Positions 32,978 to 40,938 are shown, counted from the first letter of the stretch. The stretch: DNA of 64,000 bases from Streptomyces cavernicola (GCF_029968035.1 NZ_JASCIQ010000026.1:1-64000), one strand, 5' to 3'. Notes: generated by a model from the letters alone, not told the origin. Numbers and translations: made by a program.

Positions 32978-35338
32978 GTGAGCTGGCTTCGAGCGCTGAA
33001 GGAGACTGCCCGCTCGGGCCTCAAGGTCGAGCGGCGCCGCCTCGAGCCCCTGATCACCGTCAGGGCCGGCGTGGGCCTCGCGATCGTCGTCGGCGTCAGC
33101 CTCTGGCTGTTCGGCCCTGCCGCCGCCGCCAGCTCCGCGTTCGGCGCGTTCCAGGCCGCGATAGCGACGTTCCAGCGCAGCTGGCGACCGCGCCCTGTGC
33201 TCGCCCTCGCCTCCGGCGTGAGCCTGGGCATCAGCACCTTCCTCGGCTATCTCACCGGCGCCCATGTGGTGCTGTTCCTCGCGCTGCTCGCCCTGTGGAC
33301 GTTCCTCGCGGGCCTGAGCTGGTCCGTCGGGCCGACCGTCGGCATCATCGCGGCCTCCAACGTGGCGATGATGCTGGTCACGGTCACGCTGCCGACCAGC
33401 CTCCTGGCCGCCGCGGGCCATGCCGCGGTGATCGCCGCGGGCGGCCTGGTGCAGGCGCTCCTCATCGTCTTCTTCCCGGTACGCCGCTGGGGCGTGCAGC
33501 GGGACGCGCTCGCCGACGCCCTCGCCGCCGAGGCCGACTACGCCCGCCGCCTGCGGCACGACCCGGAGGCCCCCTTCGACCCCGCCCCGCTGATGGCGGC
33601 CAGGGACGCGGCCACGGTCACCCCGCGCCAGGCCCGCCGCCGCCCCGCCGAACTCCACGGCGCGCGCGGCCTCGCCGAACGCATCCGCCCGGTCCTCGCC
33701 TCGCTCGCCGACCCGGCCGTCGGCGTACCGGCGGAGGGCGTGGAGCGCGACCGCGTACGGGAACTGCTCGCGGCGGCCGGCGAGGTCCTCGACGCGGCGG
33801 CCCGCGCGATCCGGCACGGCGTACCGGCCGAGCTGCCGCCCGCGGCGCTCGCGGCCCTGCGCACCCCGGACACCGGCGCGATCCTGACGGGCCCGCCGCG
33901 CAGGGCGGCCACCCGCCTCGCGGCGCTCCTCGACGACGTGGTGGAGACGGCCGACCCGCCGAGCTCGATCGCCGGCCGGCGCTCGCTCCGGTCGACCCTG
34001 GCGACGATGGTCGACCACCTCCCGCCCTCCGTGACCAACCACCTCCCGCCCGCGGTCACCCGAACCCCGCCCGCCGCCGAGCAGCCCGCACAACCCGCCC
34101 CCACCCCGGAACCGGCCGCCACGGAACCCCTCGTGGGCCCCGCCGTCACCGGCACCACCGCGCTGCCCGCGACCCCCAGCTCGTCCGACACCCAGCCCAT
34201 CACGCTCTCCCGCCCCACCGTCCCCGAGCTGGCCCCGGTCGCCGCGCGCAAGATGCGCAGCGAACTGGCCCAGTCCGCCCGGGAGTCGGCGATCAAACGG
34301 CACGCGTTCCGCGTCACGGTCGTGGCCGTCGTCGGCTATCTGATCGGCCAGGCCCTCCCGCTCGGCCACGGCTACTGGGCGCCGATGGCCTCCGTCATGG
34401 TGATGCGCCCGGACTTCTCGCAGACCTTCGGCCGGGCCGTGGCGCGCTTCGGCGGCACCCTCGTCGGCGTCGCCGTGGCCACCGGCGTCGTCCAGCTGAC
34501 CGACCCGGGCCCGCTGCTCTCCGGCGCCCTCGCGGTGATCTGCGCGGCCCTGACGTACCTCCTGATGAGCACCGGGTACGCGGTCTCGCAGGTCACCATC
34601 TCCGCGTACGTGGTGTTCCTGCTCGGCATGGGCGGCACCGAGTGGACCCAGACCGTGCCCGAGCGCGTCGTCCTCACCCTGGTCGGCGGGGTCCTCGCGA
34701 TGCTGTCGTACGCGGTCTACCCGGCCTGGGAGACGCCCCGGCTGCGCACCCGGCTCGCCGACTGGCTGGTCGCGGGCGGGAGTTACGCCGCGACGGTCGT
34801 GCACCACTACGCCGAGCCCGCGGGCCGGCACGCCACCGACGTGCGCGAGACCCTGCTGACCATGCGGGACGCCAGGATCGCCTGGCAGGAGGCGGTGGAG
34901 CGGGCCGAGGACGAACCCGTACGCCACCGCGGCCTGTCCCGCGCGGCCACCGAGGACGCCGGGCACGCGCTCGCCGAGATGGCCCGGGTCGCGATGCTGA
35001 TGGAGGCCCACCTCCCGGAGCGCGGCACCACCCCCGTACCGCCCGCCGCCCTGCTCGCCGCCGCGCTCCGGGAGAGCACCGAGCGGGCCGCGAAGGACGT
35101 ACGGGAGAAGCGCGTGCCCGACTGGGAGCACGTACGGATCGTGCTGCGCGACTGGGACGGCGAGGGCCTGCCCGACCGGGTCGTGCGCCGCGGCGGCCGA
35201 CTGCTCCTGGAATCCCTCGACGAGCTCTCCGAGGCCCTGGACACGGGCGCTCCGCGCGAACCGGCCGACAAGAAGCAGGCAGACGACAAACAAGACGAAA
35301 GCGGGCCGCAGTCCCCGAAGGGAACCGCGGCCCGCTGA
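32978..35338 (+). CDS. FUSC-family membrane protein (aromatic acid exporter type)
   Basis: 786 residues. Two six-helix membrane blocks (about 28-165 and 450-590) each followed by a cytoplasmic region, the architecture of YccS/AaeB-type FUSC transporters that export aromatic or other organic acids. A Pro/Thr-rich linker at about 350-410 separates the halves; HGYWAPMASVMVMRPDFSQTFGRA is the FUSC signature in the second block. The C-terminal 180 residues are helical and soluble with a polar tail (KKQADDKQDES). GTG 32978 has no strong ribosome binding site. The substrate is unknown; nearby paa genes make aromatic acids tempting but unproven. Confidence 0.87.
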   Translation: MSWLRALKETARSGLKVERRRLEPLITVRAGVGLAIVVGVSLWLFGPAAAASSAFGAFQAAIATFQRSWRPRPVLALASGVSLGISTFLGYLTGAHVVLFLALLALWTFLAGLSWSVGPTVGIIAASNVAMMLVTVTLPTSLLAAAGHAAVIAAGGLVQALLIVFFPVRRWGVQRDALADALAAEADYARRLRHDPEAPFDPAPLMAARDAATVTPRQARRRPAELHGARGLAERIRPVLASLADPAVGVPAEGVERDRVRELLAAAGEVLDAAARAIRHGVPAELPPAALAALRTPDTGAILTGPPRRAATRLAALLDDVVETADPPSSIAGRRSLRSTLATMVDHLPPSVTNHLPPAVTRTPPAAEQPAQPAPTPEPAATEPLVGPAVTGTTALPATPSSSDTQPITLSRPTVPELAPVAARKMRSELAQSARESAIKRHAFRVTVVAVVGYLIGQALPLGHGYWAPMASVMVMRPDFSQTFGRAVARFGGTLVGVAVATGVVQLTDPGPLLSGALAVICAALTYLLMSTGYAVSQVTISAYVVFLLGMGGTEWTQTVPERVVLTLVGGVLAMLSYAVYPAWETPRLRTRLADWLVAGGSYAATVVHHYAEPAGRHATDVRETLLTMRDARIAWQEAVERAEDEPVRHRGLSRAATEDAGHALAEMARVAMLMEAHLPERGTTPVPPAALLAAALRESTERAAKDVREKRVPDWEHVRIVLRDWDGEGLPDRVVRRGGRLLLESLDELSEALDTGAPREPADKKQADDKQDESGPQSPKGTAAR
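35300..35336. terminator. Terminator overlapping the end of the FUSC gene
   Basis: 10-bp stem AGCGGGCCGC (35300-35309) with GCGGCCCGCT (35327-35336), overlapping the FUSC stop codon and facing the convergent lipoprotein gene; no U-run. Confidence 0.6.
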
Positions 35339-35376
35339 AAGCCCGTTGAAGGCGCCCGAGCAGAGGCTGCAGAGGC

Positions 35377-35910
35377 TCAGCCCTGCGGCAGGTCCTCGGG
35401 CATGCCCTCCGGCATCCCTTCCGGCATGCCCGTCGGCAGCCCCTGCGGCAGCTTGCTCTCGTCGGTCTTCTTGAACGTCTCGGTGCCGACGCCGTCCCAG
35501 GCGACCGTCATCGAGGTCGCGTCGACGGACTCGATCTTGCCCGTCTCGCGCTCGCCGCCGCCCTGGCACTTCAGGTCGATCGAGGTCGTCGTGGCCGTGC
35601 CGACGCAGGTGGCGCCGGTCTTCTCGCCCACGCCCATCTCGCCGAGCACGGCCACCTTGCCGCCCTGCTGCACGGAGAGCGCGACGGACTTGCCGTTGTC
35701 CACCGCGACCCACAGGCCCTCGACGCCGCCCTCGGCGCCCTCGTTGTCGACGCCGTCCGAGCCGCCGCCGGTGGTGTCCTGCGCGCCGCCCTCGGCCGAG
35801 GAGCCGCCGCCCTTCCGCTTGCCCCCGCCGTCGTCGCTGCTGCACCCGGTCAGGGCGAGGGCGGCGACGACCGCAGCGGCGGCGGCACAGACGCGTACGT
35901 GCTTGATCAT
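35377..35910 (-). CDS. Putative secreted lipoprotein
   Basis: 177 residues. Signal peptide with lipobox ALTGC, so it is probably anchored outside the membrane. A Gly/Ser/Asp-rich spacer (about 25-65) leads to a small beta-rich domain with Cys residues in TGATCVG and LKCQGGGE that may form a disulfide. The C-terminus carries MPEGMPEGMPE repeats. AGGGGGACTTCAC precedes the ATG at 35910. Family not recognised; convergent with the FUSC gene. Confidence 0.8.
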   Translation of the reverse strand: MIKHVRVCAAAAAVVAALALTGCSSDDGGGKRKGGGSSAEGGAQDTTGGGSDGVDNEGAEGGVEGLWVAVDNGKSVALSVQQGGKVAVLGEMGVGEKTGATCVGTATTTSIDLKCQGGGERETGKIESVDATSMTVAWDGVGTETFKKTDESKLPQGLPTGMPEGMPEGMPEDLPQG

Positions 35911-36019
35911 GTGAAGTCCCCCTGGACGGCTCATGGTTCGAATGGGTCGACGAAGCCGGGCCAAGCTACCAGGAGCCTCTCGCGGAGCATGAGCACCGGG
36001 CCCCGGTCCGGGGAACGGC

Positions 36020-36325
36020 TCACCAGGACGACTTGCGCACCCCGGGCAGATGTCCGGCGTGGGCTTCCCCGCGCAGCCGTACGCGGGAGAGCCCGAAGGT
36101 GCGCAGATAGCCGCGGGGCCGCCCGTCGACGCTGTCCCGGTTGCGCACCCGCGTGGCGCTCGCGTCTCGCGGCTGGGCCCGCAACTCCCGCTGGGCGGCG
36201 AGGCGTTCGGCCTCCGGGGTGTCCGGCTTGCGGATGAGCTCCTTGAGCTCGCGCCGCCGCTCCGCGTACCGGGCGACGACCTCGCGGCGGTGCTCGTTCC
36301 GGGCGATCTTGCTCTTCTTGGCCAT
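36020..36325 (-). CDS. rpsN: 30S ribosomal protein S14, zinc-independent paralog
   Basis: 101 residues. The full-length, Cys-free (C-) form of S14: no CxxC motif is present, whereas the housekeeping S14 of actinobacteria binds zinc. It replaces the zinc form in ribosomes when zinc is short. RPRGYLRTFGLSRVRLRG and the C-terminal GVRKSSW are diagnostic. The ATG overlaps the rpmB stop (TGATG), so rpmB and rpsN are coupled and read away from the Zur box. Confidence 0.96.
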   Translation of the reverse strand: MAKKSKIARNEHRREVVARYAERRRELKELIRKPDTPEAERLAAQRELRAQPRDASATRVRNRDSVDGRPRGYLRTFGLSRVRLRGEAHAGHLPGVRKSSW

Positions 36326-36561
36326 CAGGCCTTCACCCCTCGCGCGCGGATCCGCTTGACGGCCGCTTCGACCCCGATCGTGTCGACGGTCTTGATGCCC
36401 TTGGTGCTCAGCGTCAGCCGTACGTGCCGGCCCTCGCTCTCCAGCCAGTACCGCTTGCGCTGGATGTTCGGGTCGAAACGGCGCGAACTACGCCGGTGGG
36501 AATGGGAGATCGTCTTGCCGAACCTCGGCTCGCGGCCGGTCAGCATGCAGTGCGCGGACAA
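36325..36561 (-). CDS. rpmB: 50S ribosomal protein L28, zinc-independent paralog
   Basis: 78 residues, C- form of L28. FGKTISHSHRRSSRRFDPNIQ and the C-terminal IKTVDTIGVEAAVKRIRARG are typical. The TTG at 36561 gives the usual MSAHCMLTG start and has AGAGAGG upstream. First gene of the leftward Zur operon. In Streptomyces this locus is zinc-controlled (known for the S. coelicolor homologs). Confidence 0.94.
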   Translation of the reverse strand: MSAHCMLTGREPRFGKTISHSHRRSSRRFDPNIQRKRYWLESEGRHVRLTLSTKGIKTVDTIGVEAAVKRIRARGVKA

Positions 36562-36612
36562 GGTGATGCACCTCTCTGTGGGCCCGCCGCAGGACGAGCT
36601 GGGCGATGGGCT

Positions 36613-36633
36613 TGGTAATGGAAACCATTTTCA
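36613..36633. promoter_or_regulatory. Zur box between divergent ribosomal operons
   Basis: Palindrome with core AATGGAAACCATT and outer TGG/TCA pairs, similar to actinobacterial Zur sites (AATG..CATT, TTTTCA). It lies between the -35 and -10 (TACTCT, 36636-36641) of a promoter for rpmG and about 50 bases from rpmB. A repressor bound here would shut both operons when zinc is plentiful. Confidence 0.75.
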
Positions 36634-36648
36634 CTTACTCTAGCCCAC

Positions 36649-36813
36649 ATGGCCCGCAACGAACTACGACCCGTGATCAAGCTGAGGTCCACCGCAGGAA
36701 CCGGCTTCACGTACGTCACCCGCAAGAACCGCCGCAACGACCCGGACCGGATGGTGCTCCGCAAGTACGACCCGGTCGTCGGCCGGCACGTCGACTTCAA
36801 GGAGGAGCGCTGA
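36649..36813 (+). CDS. rpmG: 50S ribosomal protein L33, zinc-independent paralog
   Basis: 54 residues; RPVIKLRSTAGTGFTYVTRKNRRNDPDRMVLRKYDP is the L33 signature and there is no CxxC pair, so it needs no zinc. The ATG follows the -10 by 7 bases and has no ribosome binding site, so its mRNA is probably leaderless. First gene of rpmG-rpmE-cobW-rpsR. Confidence 0.95.
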   Translation: MARNELRPVIKLRSTAGTGFTYVTRKNRRNDPDRMVLRKYDPVVGRHVDFKEER

Positions 36814-36814
36814 C

Positions 36815-37069
36815 ATGCAGCCCGGCATCCACCCCGCGTACGGCCCCGTCGTCTTCCGCGACCGCGCCGCCGACTACGCCTTTCTGACCCGCTCGACGAT
36901 CAACAGCGATAAGACCATCGAGTGGGAGGACGGCAACACGTACCCCGTGATCGACGTGGAGATCTCGGACCGGAGCCACCCCTTCTACACCGGCACCGCC
37001 CGGGTCCTGGACACGGCAGGCCGCGTCGAGCGCTTCGAGCGCCGGTACGGGAAGCGTGAGTCCCGCTGA
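36815..37069 (+). CDS. rpmE: 50S ribosomal protein L31 type B, zinc-independent
   Basis: 84 residues, type B L31 (RpmE2) without the Cys motif of type A. MQPGIHPAYGPVVFRDRAADYAFLTRSTI and FYTGTARVLDTAGRVERFERRYG are characteristic. GGAGGAGCG precedes the ATG, inside the rpmG 3' end; the stop overlaps the next gene's ATG (TGATG). Confidence 0.95.
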   Translation: MQPGIHPAYGPVVFRDRAADYAFLTRSTINSDKTIEWEDGNTYPVIDVEISDRSHPFYTGTARVLDTAGRVERFERRYGKRESR

Positions 37070-38202
37070 TGGCTGCGGACTTCGCGGTCGCCCTCGTCGC
37101 GGGGCTGCACGCCGACGCGCGCAGGGCGACCGTGGACCGGCTGCTCGCCACGGTCCCCGACAGCGTCGCGCTGCACCACGACCTGTCGACTGCCGTGCAG
37201 GGCACGGTGGTTCGCACGGTCCGTGACGCCGGAGGCGTGTTCGCCACGGGTGAGGCCGCGCTGGTCAACGACTGCGCCTGCTGCGCCCTGCGCGAGGACC
37301 TGGTGCCCGAGCTGGAGCGGCTCGCCGAGGCCGGCCTTACCCGGCTCGCGGTGGTCGAGCTGTGGGACTCGGTGGAGCCGAAGGCGATGGCGGAGGTCGT
37401 CGCGTCGAGCGGCCTGAAGGTCACGGGCGTCCTCACCGCCGTCGACCCGGCACTGCTCCTGCCCTACCTCGGCAACGGGGACGACCTGATGGAGGCCGGG
37501 CTCGCGGCCGCCGCCACCGACCAGCGCACCGTCGCCGACACGTGGGCCCGCCAGCTGGAGTACGCCCCGGTCCTGGCCCTCGTCGACAGCGCGGAGGCGG
37601 ACGACGAGGACCGCGCCCTGCTCGCCCAGCTGCATCCGACGGCACGCCAAGTGTCCGTGTCGAGCGGCGACTTGGCGGATGCCGCGCTCGCCGGGTTCGA
37701 CGTCGAGGCGGCCGCCGCGGCCCAGCACCCGGCGTGCGCGCTGCTTCCACAGGAGGCGGACGAGGCCGGCGTCGGCACGTACGTCTGGCACGCCCGCAGG
37801 CCCTTCCACCCGGAGCGGCTCTATCAGGCCCTGGAGGATCTGACCTGCGCGGCGGCGCGCAGCCGCGGCCGGTTCTGGCTCGCCGACCGGCCGGACTCCC
37901 TGCTCGCCTGGGACGCGGCGGGCGGCGCGCTCTGCGTGGAGAACGCCGGGCCCTGGCTGGCGTCCCTGCCGGACGCGGCCTGGGAGTTGGTGCCGCCGGT
38001 GCGCCGGGCCGCCGCCGCTCTCGACTGGCACCCCGAGCACGGGGACTGCTGCCAGCACCTGGTCTTCACCTCGCCCGGCCTGGACCGGGAGGGGCTCCAA
38101 CAGGTCCTCGAATCCTGCCTGTTGACCGATGCGGAGTACGCCGCGGGCCGCGAGGCCTGGAAGCGGTTGCCGCCCGCCTTCGAACACCTTCTGGAGGTCT
38201 GA
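37069..38202 (+). CDS. CobW/COG0523-family GTPase-like protein, degenerate P-loop
   Basis: 377 residues, COG0523 family (metallochaperone GTPases of zinc, cobalt or nitrile-hydratase systems). It has the metal-binding CxCC motif in NDCACCALRED (about residue 66) and the C-terminal CobW_C domain with WHARRPFHPERLYQAL. The P-loop region reads VAGLHADARRATVDRLL and lacks the GxGKT/S motif, so GTP binding is doubtful. In zinc-controlled operons such proteins are proposed to hand zinc to enzymes during starvation. Lies in the middle of the Zur-type operon and its start overlaps rpmE. Confidence 0.85.
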   Translation: MAADFAVALVAGLHADARRATVDRLLATVPDSVALHHDLSTAVQGTVVRTVRDAGGVFATGEAALVNDCACCALREDLVPELERLAEAGLTRLAVVELWDSVEPKAMAEVVASSGLKVTGVLTAVDPALLLPYLGNGDDLMEAGLAAAATDQRTVADTWARQLEYAPVLALVDSAEADDEDRALLAQLHPTARQVSVSSGDLADAALAGFDVEAAAAAQHPACALLPQEADEAGVGTYVWHARRPFHPERLYQALEDLTCAAARSRGRFWLADRPDSLLAWDAAGGALCVENAGPWLASLPDAAWELVPPVRRAAAALDWHPEHGDCCQHLVFTSPGLDREGLQQVLESCLLTDAEYAAGREAWKRLPPAFEHLLEV

Positions 38203-38208
38203 AACCCC

Positions 38209-38457
38209 ATGTCCCCCTCGCCGCCCCGCAAGCCCGCCCGCGGCAAGCCGGCCAAGCCCCGCCCCAACCCCTTGGAGCAGGCGGGCATCACGTACATCGA
38301 CTACAAGGACACCGACCTGCTGCGGAAGTTCATCTCCGACCGCGGCAAGATCCGCTCCCGCCGGGTCACCCGGGTCAGCGCCCAGCAGCAGCGGCAGCTG
38401 GCCCGCGCGATCAAGAACGCCCGTGAGATGGGTCTGCTCCCGTACGCGACCCGCTGA
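38209..38457 (+). CDS. rpsR: 30S ribosomal protein S18, zinc-independent paralog
   Basis: 82 residues, S18 core ITYIDYKDTDLLRKFISDRGKIRSRRVTRVSAQQQRQLARAIKNAREMGLLPY with a basic Pro-rich N-terminus. It lacks the Cys of zinc-binding S18. Six bases after the CobW stop. A terminator follows at 38515-38556. Confidence 0.95.
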   Translation: MSPSPPRKPARGKPAKPRPNPLEQAGITYIDYKDTDLLRKFISDRGKIRSRRVTRVSAQQQRQLARAIKNAREMGLLPYATR

Positions 38458-38514
38458 CGCCGCCCCGCCCGTCGCCCCCACCCCACACGGACAGCCACAG
38501 ACGCGCCCCCCCAC

Positions 38515-38556
38515 GCTCGCCGGTCCAGGCCCGAACCCCGCCCTGGACCGGCGAGC
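38515..38556 (+). terminator. Terminator of rpmG-rpmE-cobW-rpsR
   Basis: Perfect 15-bp stem (38515-38529 with 38542-38556), 12-base loop, followed by CTTTTG. Confidence 0.88.
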
Positions 38557-38762
38557 CTTTTGTATGCGCTGCGGAGCCCGCCACTCCGCCGCCCCGGAAA
38601 CTCTCCGCCCCTGGCGCAAGCGCCCCGCCCTCAAGCCATGACCGAGTGCAGCCCCTACGCGGGAGTACTGATTCCGCGGTGAGTGGGCACGCGTACTGGT
38701 GTGGGAGGGGGCGTGTGGGGGAGCCGTGGCGCTGTGAGCGGGGCTGTAACCAGTCAGGCACC

Positions 38763-38796
38763 GCGCGTGCACGTGCATCTGCCCATGCATCCGCAT
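38763..38796 (+). promoter_or_regulatory. Shared element, copy A (before DUF397 gene)
   Basis: Begins GCGCGTGCACGTGCATCTG and continues CCCATGCATCCGCAT. The reverse complement of 39834-39866 matches it over 33 bases with one mismatch. It lies 35-68 bases before the TTG of the DUF397 gene, immediately upstream of the -10. Confidence 0.7.
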
Positions 38797-38830
38797 GTGA
38801 ACAGGGTTATGATCCGGGGCAGTTGACAGC

Positions 38831-39109
38831 TTGACCAATACGAGCCACGGCACCACCGGGGGGCGACCTGTGCACCACGTGTACAACGGCATGGCGGCCA
38901 CGGACCTTGACGGTGTGGCCTGGCAGAAGAGCATGCACAGCAATTCGCAGGGCTCCTGCGTGGAGTTCGCGAAGCTGGCCGACGGCAGCGTGGCGGTACG
39001 CAACTCACGCCACCCGGACGGCCCGGCGCTCGTCTACACGCGCGCCGAGATAGAGGCGATGCTCCTGGGCGTCAAGGACGGGGAGTTCGACCACCTCGTA
39101 GGGGGCTGA
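38831..39109 (+). CDS. DUF397-domain protein
   Basis: 92 residues; DUF397 proteins, many per Streptomyces genome, pair with an XRE regulator. The core is DGVAWQKSMHSNSQGSCVEFAKLADGSVAVRNSRHPDGPALVYTRAEIEAML. They form a module in which the small protein modulates the XRE protein, as in the BldB/WhiJ-type systems. TTG 38831 is the longest start; the core begins at about 38890, so GTG or ATG starts downstream are possible. The partner ATPase and XRE genes are within 1 kb. Confidence 0.85.
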   Translation: MTNTSHGTTGGRPVHHVYNGMAATDLDGVAWQKSMHSNSQGSCVEFAKLADGSVAVRNSRHPDGPALVYTRAEIEAMLLGVKDGEFDHLVGG

Positions 39110-39185
39110 ACAAGACCGGCAGGCTGACGCCGTACAGCCGGTACAAGGGTTGCCGTACGCATCGGCGGGTTGACGCACGCGTGAG

Positions 39186-39219
39186 GGCCCCGCGCCGACA
39201 GGAGTCGGAGCACGGGGCC
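39186..39219. terminator. Hairpin between convergent DUF397 and ATPase genes
   Basis: GGCCCCG (39186-39192) pairs with CGGGGCC (39213-39219), with an inner CCGAC/GTCGG stem. No U-run; could terminate both genes. Confidence 0.55.
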
Positions 39220-39246
39220 GCCTGCCTCAATCCTGCTCAGCCGTTC

Positions 39247-39750
39247 TCAGCCCTCCTCCGGCGACAGCCGGAACAACGCCCACACCACCTTGCCGCCGAG
39301 CGGGCCGGACAGCGGGTGCCAGCCCCAGCTGTCCGCGAAGGACTCCACCAGGAACAGCCCGCGCCCCGACTCCGCGGAGAAGTCCGAGAGTTCGGCGTCG
39401 TCCCGCGCGATCGGCGACTCCTGGCTGGGGTCGCGCACCGCGCACACCAGCCGTGAGGTCCAGCGCATCAGATGCAGCCGGACCGGGGACGTCTCCTCGC
39501 GCGGGGTGTCGGCGGGCAGGGCATGCCGCAGCGCGTTGGTGACCAGCTCGGACACGATCAGCGCGACGTCGTCGAAGCGCTCGTCCAGATGCCACTCGCC
39601 GAGCGTGCGGCGGGTGAACTGCCGGGCCGCGCGCACCGCTTCGTAGCGGGCCGGCAGAGAGCACGTAGCCGCACTCGACACCGCTGAGGGGTCGATGGGG
39701 GGAAGCCCCTGCCGTAACGGCTCGAGCATGGTCGATCCATTCGTCCCCAT
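39247..39750 (-). CDS. Anti-sigma-factor-like HATPase (RsbW family)
   Basis: 167 residues, GHKL ATPase of the kind that regulates sigma factors or acts with DUF397/XRE partners. N-box VSELVTNALRHA and the G1/G2 motifs (GRGLFLVESFADSWGW, GGKVVW) are clear. ATG 39750 has GGGGAG upstream at good spacing; GTG 39759 is an alternative. Convergent with the DUF397 gene and divergent from the XRE gene; the shared element is in this divergent promoter. Confidence 0.9.
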   Translation of the reverse strand: MGTNGSTMLEPLRQGLPPIDPSAVSSAATCSLPARYEAVRAARQFTRRTLGEWHLDERFDDVALIVSELVTNALRHALPADTPREETSPVRLHLMRWTSRLVCAVRDPSQESPIARDDAELSDFSAESGRGLFLVESFADSWGWHPLSGPLGGKVVWALFRLSPEEG

Positions 39751-39833
39751 GCGAGGCACTCCCCGGTTTCGCGGCCAGTCAGCCAGTAGCGATGTTGCGG
39801 TGGTGCGCGCGGCCCATCGTTCCGAATGAGCAG

Positions 39834-39866
39834 TGCGGATGCAAGGGCAGATGCACGTGCACGCGC
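39834..39866 (-). promoter_or_regulatory. Shared element, copy B (divergent ATPase/XRE promoter)
   Basis: Reverse complement of copy A with one mismatch. It lies 84-116 bases upstream of the ATPase start and 115-147 before the XRE start. Being found only in this triad, it may be bound by the XRE protein itself. Confidence 0.7.
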
Positions 39867-39981
39867 CGGAGTTGGACGTTCCCGTACCGGTTCTTGCTCA
39901 TTTCTTCCTGAGACCTGTTTCGTAGCTGTTCTGTGAGAGGACTGTTTCTGTAATCGATCGAGTACGGGGCGAAGCGTTTTA

Positions 39982-40938
39982 ATGGCAGACTTCGGCTCTG
40001 GCCAGACGTTCTCAATGACGGGGAGAGTGGGGAGGGTTGTCCACGTGACCGCTGGAGAGTCATGGGGGTCCCCCCAAGCGGGCGAGCCCGGGGGTGGCTC
40101 TGTCGTGCGACGCATCCTGCTGGGCTCGCAGCTGCGGCGGCTGCGCGAGGCACGTGGCATAACGCGGGAGCAGGCCGGCTACTCGATCCGGGCCTCCGAA
40201 TCGAAGATCAGCCGCATGGAGTTGGGACGGGTGAGCTTCAAGGCCAGGGACGTCGAGGACCTCCTCACGCTCTACGGCGTCTCGGCCGAGACCGAGCGGG
40301 GCCCGCTCCTCGACCTCGCCAAAGAGGCCAACGTCGCGGGCTGGTGGCACAGTTACTCCGACGTCCTGCCCGGTTGGTTCCAGACTTATGTCGGCCTCGA
40401 AGGTGCGGCTTCGCTGATCCGGGTCTACGAAGTCCAGTTCGTGCACGGCCTCTTGCAGACCGAGGACTACGCTCGCGCGGTCGTCGAGCGCGGCGCCCCG
40501 AACCTCGGCAGGGCCGAGACCGAGCGCCGCGTCGCCCTGCGCCTGGAGCGCCAGAAGGTCCTCGTCTCCGAGCGCGCCACCCGCTTCCACTGCGTCCTCG
40601 ACGAGGCCGCGCTGCGCCGGCCGTACGGCGACCGGGCCGTGATGCGCGGGCAGTTGGAGCATCTGATCGAGATCTCGCAGCGGCCGAACGTCACCCTCCA
40701 GGTCATGCCGTTCAGCTTCGGCGGTCACGCGGGCGAGTCCGGCTCCTTCGCGCTGCTCCGCTTCCCGGAGTCCGACCTCTCCGACATCGCGTACCTGGAA
40801 CAGCTCACCAGCGCCCTGTATCTCGACAAGCGCGAAGAGGTCGGGCAGTACGAAAAGGTCATGGAACGGCTCCAGGCGGACAGTCCGAGTCCGGACGCGA
40901 CCCGCGATCTGCTCCGTGGACTGCTCCAACTCTCGTGA
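39982..40938 (+). CDS. XRE-family regulator with DUF5753 domain
   Basis: 318 residues. A helix-turn-helix (LGSQLRRLREARGITREQAGYSIRASESKISRMELG, about 47-82) is followed by a DUF5753 domain beginning WWHSYSDVLPGWFQTYVGLEGAASLIRVYE and including VHGLLQTEDYARAVV, the common architecture of the DUF397-linked regulators. The first 40 residues (MADFGSGQTFSMTGRV...) contain a GC-rich palindrome (40062-40095) resembling a genome-wide repeat, so the true start could be later, such as the GTG at 40045. Upstream DNA (39890-39960) is AT-rich for the genome. Confidence 0.88.
   Translation: MADFGSGQTFSMTGRVGRVVHVTAGESWGSPQAGEPGGGSVVRRILLGSQLRRLREARGITREQAGYSIRASESKISRMELGRVSFKARDVEDLLTLYGVSAETERGPLLDLAKEANVAGWWHSYSDVLPGWFQTYVGLEGAASLIRVYEVQFVHGLLQTEDYARAVVERGAPNLGRAETERRVALRLERQKVLVSERATRFHCVLDEAALRRPYGDRAVMRGQLEHLIEISQRPNVTLQVMPFSFGGHAGESGSFALLRFPESDLSDIAYLEQLTSALYLDKREEVGQYEKVMERLQADSPSPDATRDLLRGLLQLS

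Larger units (their letters stand above)
38458..38830. other. Terminator and DUF397 upstream region, no gene
   Basis: 373 bases without a gene. It holds the terminator of the zinc operon (38515-38556), and near its right end a 33-34 bp element shared with another promoter (38763-38796) and a likely -10 TATGAT (38808-38813) before the DUF397 gene. I see nothing else. Confidence 0.6.

Noticed and set aside
32930..35845. Antisense frame of about 970 codons over the FUSC gene
   Set aside because: Composition is Arg/Gly only and the frame shadows a clear membrane protein gene.
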